Assembly: GCA_964385995.1 (NCBI GenBank)
Contig: CAYLRF010000021.1
Span: 1-25,367, forward strand
Source: CAYLRF01 sp964385995
GTDB lineage: Bacteria; Bacillota; Clostridia; Lachnospirales; Lachnospiraceae
Reading direction: 5' to 3'
Length of the DNA: 25,367 bases
Numbering within the stretch: the stretch's first letter is position 1; each line of letters starts with the position of its first letter. The translations under genes were made by a program, and so were the position numbers. The notes beneath the pieces are model-generated. The model made no database searches. It was not told where the DNA came from and worked only from the letters and a program-made list of their open reading frames with translations. Shown here piece after piece: positions 7,294 to 14,664 of this stretch.

Positions 7294-8052
7294 TTATCCT
7301 TCCTTAAGTTCCAGCCACACCGGGCAGTGATCCGAGCCCATGACGTCCGTCATTATCCCCGCATCCGTAAGAGAGCCTTCAAGGCAGCGCGAAACGCAGA
7401 AATAATCGATCCGCCACCCCGCGTTTTTCTCCCGCGCGGCGAATCTGTACGACCACCATGAATAGACGCCTTCCCTGTCCGGATAAAAATATCTGAACGT
7501 GTCAGTAAAGCCGGCATCTAAAAGCTCCGTGAATTTCCCGCGCTCCTCATCCGTAAAACCCGCGTTTTTGTGATTGCTTCCGGGATTTTTAAGATCTATG
7601 TCCCTATGAGCGACATTTAAGTCGCCGCAGAAAATGACGGGCTTTTTCTCTTCCAGTTTCTTAAGATACTCCAGAAACGCCGTCTCCCACTCGAGCCTGT
7701 AGGGAAGCCTTAAAAGTCCTTCCTTCGAGTTCGGGGTATAGACATTTACCAGATAGAAATTCTCATACTCCAAAGTGATCACTCTGCCCTCACGGTCATG
7801 CTCGGCGATACCCAGCCCGTAAGCGACATTAAGCGGCTCTTTTTTCGTGAATACGGCAGTGCCCGAATAACCCTTTTTCTCCGCGTAATTCCAAAACTGC
7901 GAATATCCGTCCGTACGCAAATCTATATCCCCGCGCTGAAGCTTGGTCTCCTGCACGCTGAAAATATCGGCGTCCGCTTCCCGGAAAAAATCCGCAAATC
8001 CCTTTTTCACGCAGGCTCTGAGTCCGTTCACGTTCCATGATATGAGTCTCAA
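7294..8052 (-). CDS. exoA: Exodeoxyribonuclease III / AP endonuclease ExoA
   Basis: This is an EEP-fold apurinic endonuclease and 3'-5' exonuclease of base excision repair. Motifs run in the expected order: LISWNVNGLRACVKKGF at the N-terminus, VQETKLQ carrying the metal-binding Glu (about residue 35), FCGDLNVAHRDIDL with the catalytic Asp/Asn, and MGSDHCPVWLEL with the catalytic His at the end. I chose a TTG start at 8052. It has GGGGGT upstream and gives 252 residues, the length of Bacillus subtilis ExoA, with the same N-terminus. A GTG at 8118 in the same frame would add 22 residues without homology and lacks a ribosome binding site. It is last in the minus-strand group after nrdR. Confidence 0.95.
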   Translation of the reverse strand: MRLISWNVNGLRACVKKGFADFFREADADIFSVQETKLQRGDIDLRTDGYSQFWNYAEKKGYSGTAVFTKKEPLNVAYGLGIAEHDREGRVITLEYENFYLVNVYTPNSKEGLLRLPYRLEWETAFLEYLKKLEEKKPVIFCGDLNVAHRDIDLKNPGSNHKNAGFTDEERGKFTELLDAGFTDTFRYFYPDREGVYSWWSYRFAAREKNAGWRIDYFCVSRCLEGSLTDAGIMTDVMGSDHCPVWLELKEG

Positions 8053-8187
8053 ATTTCTTACCCCCGTCTGCGCGTGTTTGGGTCCGTGAGCTTTTGCCGC
8101 CCTAAAATGGCACGCCACGCGCCGTCACCGTCACAAATGCCGTAAACGCGCTTCTTAAAGCGGCCGAATGCCCTGCGCACGCGCCCG

Positions 8188-8646
8188 TCAGCCCTGTCCC
8201 TTAAGTATCTTTTTAAGCTCCGCCATAAATGTGTTTACATCCTTAAACTCGCGGTAAATGGAGGCGAATCTGACGTAGGCGACTTCATTTAACTGTTTTA
8301 ACCGCTCCATCACGATCTCGCCTATATCCCGAGAGGATATTTCCGGCGCCTCACGGCTGAAGATCTCCCTTTCTATGTCATCTACCGCGTTTGAAATCTC
8401 CTCCGCCGGTATCGGAAGCTTATGGCAGGCTCGTAAAATCCCCGACTCGATTTTCGCGCGATCATACCTCACCCTTGTATCGTCCTTTTTGATAACGATA
8501 AGTGGTATGGTCTCCACCTGCTCATAAGTGGTAAATCTCCTGCCGCAGTCATCGCAGCTTCTTCTCCTGCGGATAGCCGTCTTATCCTCTGTCGGCCTCG
8601 AATCTATAACCTTCGTGTCTTCATTGCCGCAATAGGGACATTTCAT
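8188..8646 (-). CDS. nrdR: Transcriptional repressor NrdR
   Basis: NrdR is the ATP/dATP-sensing repressor of ribonucleotide reductase genes. The 152-residue protein begins with a zinc ribbon (CPYCGNEDTKVIDSR ... CDDCGRRFTTYE) and continues with an ATP-cone domain (PLIVIKKDDTRVRYDRAKI ... EVAYVRFASIYREFKD). Length and order are canonical. ATG 8646 has GGGAGGT seven bases upstream. The frame is open further upstream to 8769 but that part has no family similarity. It is downstream of rdgB, which fits a nucleotide-pool theme. I did not find convincing NrdR boxes in the window. Confidence 0.97.
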   Translation of the reverse strand: MKCPYCGNEDTKVIDSRPTEDKTAIRRRRSCDDCGRRFTTYEQVETIPLIVIKKDDTRVRYDRAKIESGILRACHKLPIPAEEISNAVDDIEREIFSREAPEISSRDIGEIVMERLKQLNEVAYVRFASIYREFKDVNTFMAELKKILKGQG

Positions 8647-8765
8647 CTGCTTTACCTCCCATGGGTTCTTTTTAAAATCCCGGCACGGCTGTTTCGCCGC
8701 ATACGATCGATAATGCGAAAAATCTCTCTTTTCGGCCGATACCGGGGACGATTTTTGCCTCAGCC

Positions 8766-9416
8766 TCACACGCCGCGGCGCCCGCGGATTATGTCTCTCA
8801 TCGCCCGCAGGGCCTTTCCTCTGTGGCTTAACAGGTTTTTCTCATCGGGAGAAATCTCGGCCGCCGTGCGGTCATATTCGGGGACATAAAAAATGGGGTC
8901 GTATCCGAAACCGTTTTTGCCCGCGGGCTCATACGCTATACTTCCTTCCATGGTCCCCCGCGCAGTCTCCTCCGCGCCGTCCGGAAATACCGCCGCTATC
9001 GCGCAGACGTAACGTGCCGTCCGCTTTTCATCCGGAATACCAAAAAGTCTCGATATGATTAACGCGTTTTTCTCTTTGTAAGGTGTATCATGCCCCGCGT
9101 AACGCGCGGAATAAATGCCGGGCTCTCCGTTTAAGGCGTCGATCACGAGCCCCGAATCATCCGCCATCACGATATAGCGGGTGTCCGTTTCATCATCGTG
9201 CGGAAGATTTTTCTCATTTTTAAGGACACTCGCGACCGCTCTCGCCTTTATTAGCGCGTTTTCCTCAAAGCTTCGGCCCGTTTCCTCGATATCGGCGTTA
9301 ATCCCCGCCTCTTTCATGGAAAGGACCGGGATTTCTGCCTCGCCTATTATCTCGCGAACTTCTCTCATCTTATCTTCGTTGCCTGTCGCGAATATGATCT
9401 TTATTCTGTCACTCAT
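8766..9416 (-). CDS. rdgB: XTP/dITP pyrophosphatase (RdgB/HAM1 family)
   Basis: This enzyme hydrolyses non-canonical purine triphosphates (XTP, dITP, ITP) to keep them out of nucleic acids. The 216 residues show FATGNEDKMREV at the N-terminus, ENALIKARAVA, ADDSGLVIDALNGEPGIYSARYAG, GFGYDPIF and SHRGKALR, all diagnostic. I chose the ATG at 9416 (MSDRIKIIFATGN) with GGAG ten bases upstream. An ATG three codons earlier is too close to that site. A loop before the ADDSGL motif (KNEKNLPHDDETDTRY) is longer than I expect for the family. Downstream there are 119 bases to nrdR. Confidence 0.95.
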   Translation of the reverse strand: MSDRIKIIFATGNEDKMREVREIIGEAEIPVLSMKEAGINADIEETGRSFEENALIKARAVASVLKNEKNLPHDDETDTRYIVMADDSGLVIDALNGEPGIYSARYAGHDTPYKEKNALIISRLFGIPDEKRTARYVCAIAAVFPDGAEETARGTMEGSIAYEPAGKNGFGYDPIFYVPEYDRTAAEISPDEKNLLSHRGKALRAMRDIIRGRRGV

Positions 9417-9466
9417 ACGTGTCATTCTCCACAGCCTGCTTACATACCGGTGAAAAAGGTTCGTTT

Positions 9467-9500
9467 GCCCTCCCAATATGAGGATGAAGTGTGGGAGGGC
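9467..9500. repeat. Nine-base perfect inverted repeat upstream of rdgB
   Basis: GCCCTCCCA (9467-9475) and TGGGAGGGC (9492-9500) are exact inverted repeats around a 16-base loop, located 50-84 bases before the rdgB start. There is no T run on either side, so it is not a typical terminator. It could be a hairpin or an operator. Confidence 0.75.
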
Positions 9501-9532
9501 GTAGCGCCGACCAACCGTAATATCACTTGCGA

Positions 9533-9650
9533 TTTAAAACTTCCGGAGAGTCTCTTTTAGGGCCGCCGCGGCTTTTTTTAATCACCGGTACAAACGTGAC
9601 CCCGGATATGTCATTTCAATGTCACGTCCCGACGGCCGGGAAGTTTTAAA
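9533..9650. repeat. 118-bp segment with nested inverted repeats
   Basis: TTTAAAACTTCC (9533-9544) and GGAAGTTTTAAA (9639-9650) are perfect 12-base terminal inverted repeats. Nested inside are ACGTGAC (9594-9600) and GTCACGT (9621-9627). A GC-rich block followed by seven Ts lies at 9561-9580. The segment fills most of the gap between the RNA methyltransferase and rdgB and contains no coding region. It looks like a small non-autonomous element or a bidirectional structured region. Confidence 0.65.
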
Positions 9651-9678
9651 CAGCCACCCGCGAAATATTCCCCGCAGG

Positions 9679-10830
9679 TCACGTTCCTTCGTTTACGCGC
9701 TTCGGGGGTCTGGCACCCGAAAATCGCAGGAAATACGCCCGCAGCATTCCGTTATATACTTTCCGATTCTTGTCCGCTTTTCTGCCGAAATATTTTTCCG
9801 CGTCCTCATAAGCGGTTATGACATAGGCCGACCAATCGTCCAGCCTCGAAAAGCTCTCGCCGAAATCCCTATAAACGGCCGGAAGATCCTCATTATCCTT
9901 AAGCCGCTCGCCGTACGGCGGGTTCGTGATGATAAAGCCGTATTTCTTAGGATGACTAAGATCCTTAACCGCTCTTTTTTGAAAATGAATAAGCCCGTCC
10001 ACACCGGCCGCCTTCGCGTTTTGGGCGGAAGATGCCACGGCCCGCGGATCGATGTCATATCCCTGAATATCCGTGTCGATGTTTTTATCCTCGAACTCCA
10101 CGGCTTCCTTACGGATATCCTCCCACATTTTTCGCGGAATAAGATTATCCCAGTTCATGGCCGTAAAAGCCCGCCTCGCGCCCGGAGCGATACGCGCCGC
10201 CATCATGGCCGCCTCGATGGGAAATGTCCCGCAGCCGCAGAAAGGATCCACGAGAATGCGATCTTTTTTCCATGGAGTAAGCATGATAAGAGCCGCTGCC
10301 AATGTCTCGCTTATCGGCGCGAGACACGGGGACTTGCGGTAGCCTCGCTTATGAAGCGATTCGCCCGAAGTGTCGATTGAAACGGTCACCGCGTCTTTCA
10401 TCAGAAAAACCCGTATGGGGTAAGAAGCGCCGTCCTCCTTTAACACTCCTGTCTTATAACGCGTCATCAGCCTGTCGACTATGGCTTTCTTCATGACAGA
10501 CTGTATGTCCGACGGGCTGAAAAGCTTACTTTTTACGGACGAAGCCTTCGCGACCCAAAATTTCCCGTTTCGCGGGATGTATCTCTCCCAGGGCAGAACC
10601 TTCGTACCCTCGTAAAGTTCGTCAAACGTTTGCGCGGCAAATGTGCCGACCTTAAGCAATATCCTCTCTGCCGAGCGCAAATATATATTCGCCCTGCATA
10701 TCGCCCGTGCGTCGCCGTAAAAGGACACGCGCCCGTCCTCAACCGAGGAAATGTCATATCCCAGCGCGTAAACTTCCCTCTTCAGCGGTGCCTCCATGCC
10801 GAAATGACACGGCGCCATAAGCTCAAACAA
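9679..10830 (-). CDS. THUMP-domain class I RNA methyltransferase, YpsC/RlmL-type
   Basis: This is a 383-residue SAM-dependent N2-guanine RNA methyltransferase of the YpsC/RlmL group, probably acting on 23S rRNA. The N-terminus FELMAPCHFGMEAPLKREV is typical. A THUMP-like RNA-binding region follows (about 55-155). The Rossmann methyltransferase domain has DPFCGCGTFPIEAA (195-208), GYDIDPRAV and the catalytic NPPYGERL (303-310). The start is TTG at 10830, with GGAGG nine bases upstream, and matches the family N-terminus. A TATAAT box lies upstream, partly beneath a 20-bp palindrome. It is the first gene of the group with rdgB, nrdR and exoA, but 262 bases separate it from rdgB. Confidence 0.92.
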   Translation of the reverse strand: MFELMAPCHFGMEAPLKREVYALGYDISSVEDGRVSFYGDARAICRANIYLRSAERILLKVGTFAAQTFDELYEGTKVLPWERYIPRNGKFWVAKASSVKSKLFSPSDIQSVMKKAIVDRLMTRYKTGVLKEDGASYPIRVFLMKDAVTVSIDTSGESLHKRGYRKSPCLAPISETLAAALIMLTPWKKDRILVDPFCGCGTFPIEAAMMAARIAPGARRAFTAMNWDNLIPRKMWEDIRKEAVEFEDKNIDTDIQGYDIDPRAVASSAQNAKAAGVDGLIHFQKRAVKDLSHPKKYGFIITNPPYGERLKDNEDLPAVYRDFGESFSRLDDWSAYVITAYEDAEKYFGRKADKNRKVYNGMLRAYFLRFSGARPPKRVNEGT

Positions 10831-10886
10831 AAATCAATTCCTCCGATATATTTTTATCCGCGGTGTTGCATTTACCGCGTCGATAT

Positions 10887-10892
10887 ATTATA
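10887..10892 (-). promoter_or_regulatory. Candidate -10 box for the RNA methyltransferase gene
   Basis: A perfect TATAAT is present on the minus strand, about 57 bases before the TTG start. A -35 element at 17-base spacing (GAGACG, 10910-10915) matches only three of six consensus bases and lies inside the palindrome at 10901-10920, so activity may depend on another factor. Confidence 0.5.
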
Positions 10893-10900
10893 ATCATCAT

Positions 10901-10920
10901 CGTAGGAGGCGTCTCCTACG
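10901..10920. promoter_or_regulatory. Palindrome overlapping the -35 region of the RNA methyltransferase promoter
   Basis: CGTAGGAG-GCGT-CTCCTACG is a perfect inverted repeat with eight-base arms. No T run follows on either strand, which argues against a terminator. Its place over the -35 position suggests an operator, but the binding protein is unknown. Confidence 0.5.
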
Positions 10921-10947
10921 ACCCCTTATTTATTATACTCCCCTTTG

Positions 10948-10978
10948 AAAGGATCGGTGGCTCTCCCACCGGTCCTTT
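10948..10978. terminator. 13-base-pair hairpin in the fba / RNA methyltransferase gap
   Basis: AAAGGATCGGTGG (10948-10960) pairs with CCACCGGTCCTTT (10966-10978) with one G-T wobble and a five-base loop. It starts with A residues and ends with TTTT on the plus strand, so it could act in both directions. It would stop fba read-through before the next promoter. Confidence 0.6.
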
Positions 10979-11035
10979 TACTTTCACGGTTCATTATGTT
11001 GACGGACTTTCGCTCGGATATCCTTATCGTTTTGA

Positions 11036-11083
11036 CTCGATAAGAAAAGGGACTGCCGTTAAAACTTCCGACAATCCCTTATC
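11036..11083 (-). terminator. Probable fba terminator
   Basis: On the minus strand AAGGGA (11075-11080) pairs with TCCCTT (11047-11052), with a further TG/CA pair inside, and the sequence runs on into TTCTT. The flanking GATAAG/CTTATC segments can pair in more than one way, so alternative structures are possible. Confidence 0.5.
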
Positions 11084-11172
11084 CACCGTACACGCCTTAA
11101 CAACCAGGTTCTATATTATCCTGACCCGATGATTCCCGCCCGGACCCGAATGACTTTGCAAAATTCCGGTTT

Positions 11173-12036
11173 TCAGGCTTTACCTACCGATCCGAAGAGT
11201 TCCATCTTCTCCTTAACCTTCGCCTTGATGGCCTCAAAACCGGGAGCCAAAAGCTTACGGGGATCGTAGCCCTTACCTTCCCTGTCTTTTCCGGCCTCGA
11301 TGTACCCGCGGGTAGCGTCCGCGAACACGAGCTGGCACTCGGTATTTACGTTGATCTTCGCAACGCCGAGAGTGATGGCCTTCTTCACCATGTCATCCGG
11401 TATGCCGGTGCCGCCGTGAAGCACAAGGGGCATATCGCCCGTCTTTTGCTGAATGGCGTCCAGCGTCTCAAAGCTTAAGCCTTCCCAGTTCGCCGGATAT
11501 TTGCCGTGGATGTTTCCGATACCCGCCGCCAGCATATCCACACCGAGATCGGCTACAGCCTTGCACTCATCGGGATCCGCGCATTCGCCTCTCGCGATCA
11601 CTCCGTCCTCTTCTCCGCCGATCGCTCCTACCTCGGCCTCGATGGACATGCCCTTCTCGTGGCTTACCTTCACGAGCTCCTTGGTCTTCGCCACGTTCTC
11701 CTCGATGGGATAATGGGAGCCGTCGAACATGATGGACGAAAATCCCGCTTCAATGCACTTGTAGCAGGCGTCATATCCGCCGTGATCAAGGTGAAGCGCC
11801 ACGGGAACCGTGATGTTCAGGCACTCAAGCATTCCGTTTACCATGCCGACTATGGTCTTATATCCCGCCATGTATTTGCCGGCCCCTTCGGACACGCCTA
11901 AGATCACGGGAGAATTAAGCTCCTGCGCCGTGAGGAGTACGGCTTTCGTCCACTCAAGGTTGTTGATGTTGAAATGTCCTACAGCGTAATGTCCCGCCTT
12001 TGCCTTCTGAAGCATCTCTTTTGCCGAAACCAACAT
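11173..12036 (-). CDS. fba: Class II fructose-1,6-bisphosphate aldolase
   Basis: This zinc-dependent aldolase cleaves fructose 1,6-bisphosphate to dihydroxyacetone phosphate and glyceraldehyde 3-phosphate in glycolysis. The 287-residue protein has the HLDHG motif (82-86) with the catalytic Asp and a zinc His, then EAGFSSIMFDGSH, EAEVGAIGGEEDG, GNIHGKYP and LHGGTGIPDD, which supply the other zinc ligands and the phosphate site, and KINVNTE. ATG 12036 has GGAGGT six bases upstream and gives the family N-terminus MLVSAKEML. It has its own promoter and lies downstream of the Crh-like gene. A closely related tagatose-bisphosphate aldolase cannot be excluded from sequence alone. Confidence 0.93.
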   Translation of the reverse strand: MLVSAKEMLQKAKAGHYAVGHFNINNLEWTKAVLLTAQELNSPVILGVSEGAGKYMAGYKTIVGMVNGMLECLNITVPVALHLDHGGYDACYKCIEAGFSSIMFDGSHYPIEENVAKTKELVKVSHEKGMSIEAEVGAIGGEEDGVIARGECADPDECKAVADLGVDMLAAGIGNIHGKYPANWEGLSFETLDAIQQKTGDMPLVLHGGTGIPDDMVKKAITLGVAKINVNTECQLVFADATRGYIEAGKDREGKGYDPRKLLAPGFEAIKAKVKEKMELFGSVGKA

Positions 12037-12084
12037 AATGTTACCTCCATTCGTAAGCAATAACTCTCCTAAACCGCCGCAACC

Positions 12085-12112
12085 ATTATATACGATGTTC
12101 CCCGAAAATCAA
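12085..12112 (-). promoter_or_regulatory. fba promoter
   Basis: TTGATT (12107-12112) and a perfect TATAAT (12085-12090) are 16 bases apart on the minus strand. The predicted leader is about 40 bases. Confidence 0.68.
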
Positions 12113-12126
12113 TCGCTATTTTTTCG

Positions 12127-12234
12127 TCCGTGACCGCAAGACCCCCGATACGCGGGCCGACCGGCGTCCGCGACCCTGATATTCACGCTTCGGACAATCC
12201 GTAAACGCAAGGCGCCTGATATGCGGGCCCGCGA
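12127..12234. repeat. Degenerate direct repeat, 71 bp apart, between the Crh-like gene and fba
   Basis: TCCGTGACCGCAAG (12127) and TCCGTAAACGCAAG (12198) each lead into a similar GATACGCGGGCC / GATATGCGGGCC segment. About 33 bases match at roughly 75-80%. The gap from 12113 to 12301 holds no gene that I can support. Confidence 0.6.
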
Positions 12235-12301
12235 GCAGGACAGCCTAAAACGTCTCTTTAACAATTGAACGCATGGAAAATCACTGCAGAGCCGCTTAAA
12301 A

Positions 12302-12553
12302 TCACAGTCTCGCGAAGAAAGAGGCGATACCGTCCGCCGCCTCGTTCTCATCATCGCCGTTCGCGACGACACACAGCTCTTTTTCCTCGCAAAGACCCAG
12401 AGACATCATGCCCATCACACTCTTCGCGTTAATGGTTTTCTCGCCGATTTCAATGATGATCTCAGACCTGTACTCTCCCGCTTCGGAAACCAGCTTCGCT
12501 ATGGACCTGGCGTCCAGCTTCCCGCAATCAACGGGTACTGTCTTTCTTGTCAT
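12302..12553 (-). CDS. HPr-family, Crh-like protein with Asp in place of the phospho-histidine
   Basis: This 83-residue HPr-fold protein keeps the region around regulatory Ser46 almost intact (NAKSVMGMMSLG, Ser45 here). Where HPr has the PTS phosphorylation site HAR, it reads LDARS, with Asp14 in place of His15. It therefore cannot pass phosphate from enzyme I to sugar permeases. Bacillus subtilis Crh is also an HPr paralogue lacking this His (Gln there), keeps Ser46 for HPr kinase, and sits downstream of whiA. I infer a Crh-like regulator of carbon metabolism acting with CcpA or another partner. The ATG has AAGGAGGG nine bases upstream and overlaps the whiA end by 26 bases, implying coupling. 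Confidence 0.9.
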   Translation of the reverse strand: MTRKTVPVDCGKLDARSIAKLVSEAGEYRSEIIIEIGEKTINAKSVMGMMSLGLCEEKELCVVANGDDENEAADGIASFFARL

Positions 12554-13541
12554 GCTCTTTGTCCCTCCTTAAATCTACACCCGCATCCCGTCTTATATCC
12601 CGCGCTATCTGCCCGATCCTGCGCAGTCTGTGGTTGACTCCCGATTTGCCGATGGGCTCGGGGAGAAGCTCGCCCAACTCTTTCAGCGAGGCGTCCGAAC
12701 GCTTAACACGCAAAAGCGCGATCCGCCGCAGGTCATCCGGCAGACAGTCAAGACCTACCGTATCCCTGATGAGCTGTATGTCCTCGATCTGCCTCATCGC
12801 CGCGGAAACGGTCTTTCCGATATTGGCGGCCTCGCAGTTTACCTTGCGATTCACACCGTTGCGCACCTCTTTCATGATGCGCACGTTTTCCATTTCCATA
12901 AGTCCCACGGGCGCTCCCATGACATTTAAGAGATCGACTATCTGAGAGCCTTCTTTCAGGTAGACCACGTGGGAATTCTTGCGGACGGTAATCTTCGCGT
13001 CCAGGTCAAAGCTTGCCATCAAGGCCTTAATTCGCTCCGCCTGTTCGCCCGTCATACAGACTATTTCTATGTGGTAGGATTTTTGAGGGTCGCTGACAGA
13101 TCCCGCCGCCAAAAAAGCTCCGCGCAAAAAAGCCCTCTTGCAGCAGCCCCGAATCTCGGAACCGTCGCCGATACCGAAGGTGTCGGAAGGTACTCTGCCA
13201 CCCGGATCCGTCAGTCCCGTTTCACGTAAAATATCAACGGTATCACCATGATCCTTAACTACGGCGGCATAAGAAGCGCCGCCCCCTCTGACGCGTGACA
13301 CGCATGTTTCCACGTGCGAATTTATATTAAATGTTTTGCTTACCAAAGTAAAGCATTTTCTCACGACGTATATGTTTTCGGAGCGCACGGTTATGTTCAG
13401 ATGACCGAGTGAATCCTTCCCGATTCTGCCCGCCATGGAGATGATCGCGGCGGTCTCCGCGACGCGGCAGTGTCTCGCTTCGTCATACTGCCTTGAAAGC
13501 TCGTTTTTTATTTTCCCCGAAAATGATGTTTCCCTTCTCAT
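12528..13541 (-). CDS. whiA: WhiA-family DNA-binding protein
   Basis: WhiA combines an N-terminal LAGLIDADG homing-endonuclease-like fold with a C-terminal helix-turn-helix. In Firmicutes it affects cell division and chromosome segregation. The 337 residues start with TSFSGKIKNELSR, contain CCKRAFLRGAFLAAGSVSDP and YHIEIVC, and end with the family's HTH part: ADVGKTVSA-like NIGKTVSAAMRQ, LKELGELLPEPIGKSGVNHRLRRI. Length is normal. The ATG has only a weak GGGCGG directly upstream, so translation may depend on murB 55 bases earlier. The rapZ and yvcK genes that normally sit nearby are not in this cluster. Confidence 0.95.
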   Translation of the reverse strand: MRRETSFSGKIKNELSRQYDEARHCRVAETAAIISMAGRIGKDSLGHLNITVRSENIYVVRKCFTLVSKTFNINSHVETCVSRVRGGGASYAAVVKDHGDTVDILRETGLTDPGGRVPSDTFGIGDGSEIRGCCKRAFLRGAFLAAGSVSDPQKSYHIEIVCMTGEQAERIKALMASFDLDAKITVRKNSHVVYLKEGSQIVDLLNVMGAPVGLMEMENVRIMKEVRNGVNRKVNCEAANIGKTVSAAMRQIEDIQLIRDTVGLDCLPDDLRRIALLRVKRSDASLKELGELLPEPIGKSGVNHRLRRIGQIARDIRRDAGVDLRRDKEHDKKDSTR

Positions 13542-13596
13542 CCGCCCGAATTTAAAATCGCAGACTTACCTTACCCGAAAAGTATAATCCGCGCCC

Positions 13597-14655
13597 TTAT
13601 ACCCCGTCCGTATACCCGCTAAATTCCCCGATAAGCTTTATCTCAGGCTCCAGGATAATCCCCGTCTCATCTTTGACGCGGGATATCACAAGTCGCATAA
13701 GTGTCAATATGTCCCGGGACGTGGCGTCGCCCTCATTTACGATAAATCCGTTATGTTTCGGGGAAACAATCGCCCCGCCCGAGCGCAGTCCCGAAAGGCC
13801 GCAGTCATGTATGAGTTTTCCCGCGAAATGTCCGGGCGGACGTTTAAAGGTGCTTCCGGCGCTCGGAACGTTAAGAGGCTGTTTCGCGGCGCGGCGCGAT
13901 TTAAAATCATCCGTCTTCGCCTTTATGTCGGAAATGTCTCCCTCCCTCAGCCTGAATCTTGCCTCAAGCACCACGTAATCTCCGCCGGAAAATACGCTCG
14001 TACGATACCCCATGGCAAGTTTTGACGGGCCGAGCGTAACCTTATTCATCCCCTTATTAAGCGCCGTAACGTCGTAAATGACATCCTTTATCTCACCGCC
14101 GTAAGCTCCCGCGTTCATGGTCACGGCGCCTCCCACCGTACCGGGGATACCGGCCGCGAACTCCAGTCCGGTAAGATGCGCCTTAAAGGCCGCCTCGCAG
14201 ACGGAAAAAAGCGACGCGCCGGCCTCTACCCGCAGGATACCTCCACTTTCAGCGATAGCGTCCTTGGATGTTTCCCGAAAGCCCGCCGAAGTGCCGGCCG
14301 GAATGTCGGATACGGAGCGGTCGGTTGTTTCCCTTATATCCGAAACAGCGAAAGGTTCCGTCTTAATACGCGCCATCAGCCGGCCTATGTGGACGATCAC
14401 GCCTCGGTACCCGCCGTCTCCCACGAGGAGATTGCTCCCGTTTCCCACTACATAACATGGCATGTCATGGCGGCGGCAAAGACAAATAACCTCCTTTATC
14501 TCGTCCTCTCCCGCAGCTTCCACGAAAAAATCCGCGCTGCCCCCCGTACGAAACGTGGTGTGTGCGCTCATCGGCTCGTCCGTGTATACGCGCGAAACGT
14601 CGGTTACTCTTATCAGTTCATCCCGAAAAATCTTTTTCTTCGAATCGTAATCCAT
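13597..14655 (-). CDS. murB: UDP-N-acetylenolpyruvoylglucosamine reductase MurB
   Basis: MurB uses FAD and NADPH to reduce enolpyruvyl-UDP-GlcNAc to UDP-MurNAc in peptidoglycan synthesis. The 352-residue protein has the FAD-binding GNGSNLLVGDGGYRG, GLEFAAGIPGTVGGAVTMNAGAYG, YRTSVF, the catalytic serine segment SAGSTFKRP, and the C-terminal EPEIKLIGEF. It is about 40-50 residues longer than usual. The excess is mainly a Ser/Thr/Asp-rich insertion at about residues 98-138, between GRLMARI and LRVEAGA, a loop of the FAD domain, and it contains near-repeats (VSDIRE/VSDIPA; FRETSK/IRETTD). The start is ATG 14655, following AGAAAAAG, a weak ribosome binding site, immediately after the 63-bp repeat array. 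Confidence 0.95.
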   Translation of the reverse strand: MDYDSKKKIFRDELIRVTDVSRVYTDEPMSAHTTFRTGGSADFFVEAAGEDEIKEVICLCRRHDMPCYVVGNGSNLLVGDGGYRGVIVHIGRLMARIKTEPFAVSDIRETTDRSVSDIPAGTSAGFRETSKDAIAESGGILRVEAGASLFSVCEAAFKAHLTGLEFAAGIPGTVGGAVTMNAGAYGGEIKDVIYDVTALNKGMNKVTLGPSKLAMGYRTSVFSGGDYVVLEARFRLREGDISDIKAKTDDFKSRRAAKQPLNVPSAGSTFKRPPGHFAGKLIHDCGLSGLRSGGAIVSPKHNGFIVNEGDATSRDILTLMRLVISRVKDETGIILEPEIKLIGEFSGYTDGV

Positions 14656-14664
14656 CTTTTTCTA

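Noticed and set aside
8053..8118. GTG start at 8118 for ExoA
   Set aside because: It has no ribosome binding site and would add 22 residues not found in the family. The TTG at 8052 gives the expected 252-residue protein.
9561..9580. GCCGCCGCGGC followed by seven Ts as a terminator
   Set aside because: The stem is only four base pairs and it faces the plus strand, where no gene lies upstream. It is treated as part of the 118-bp structured segment.
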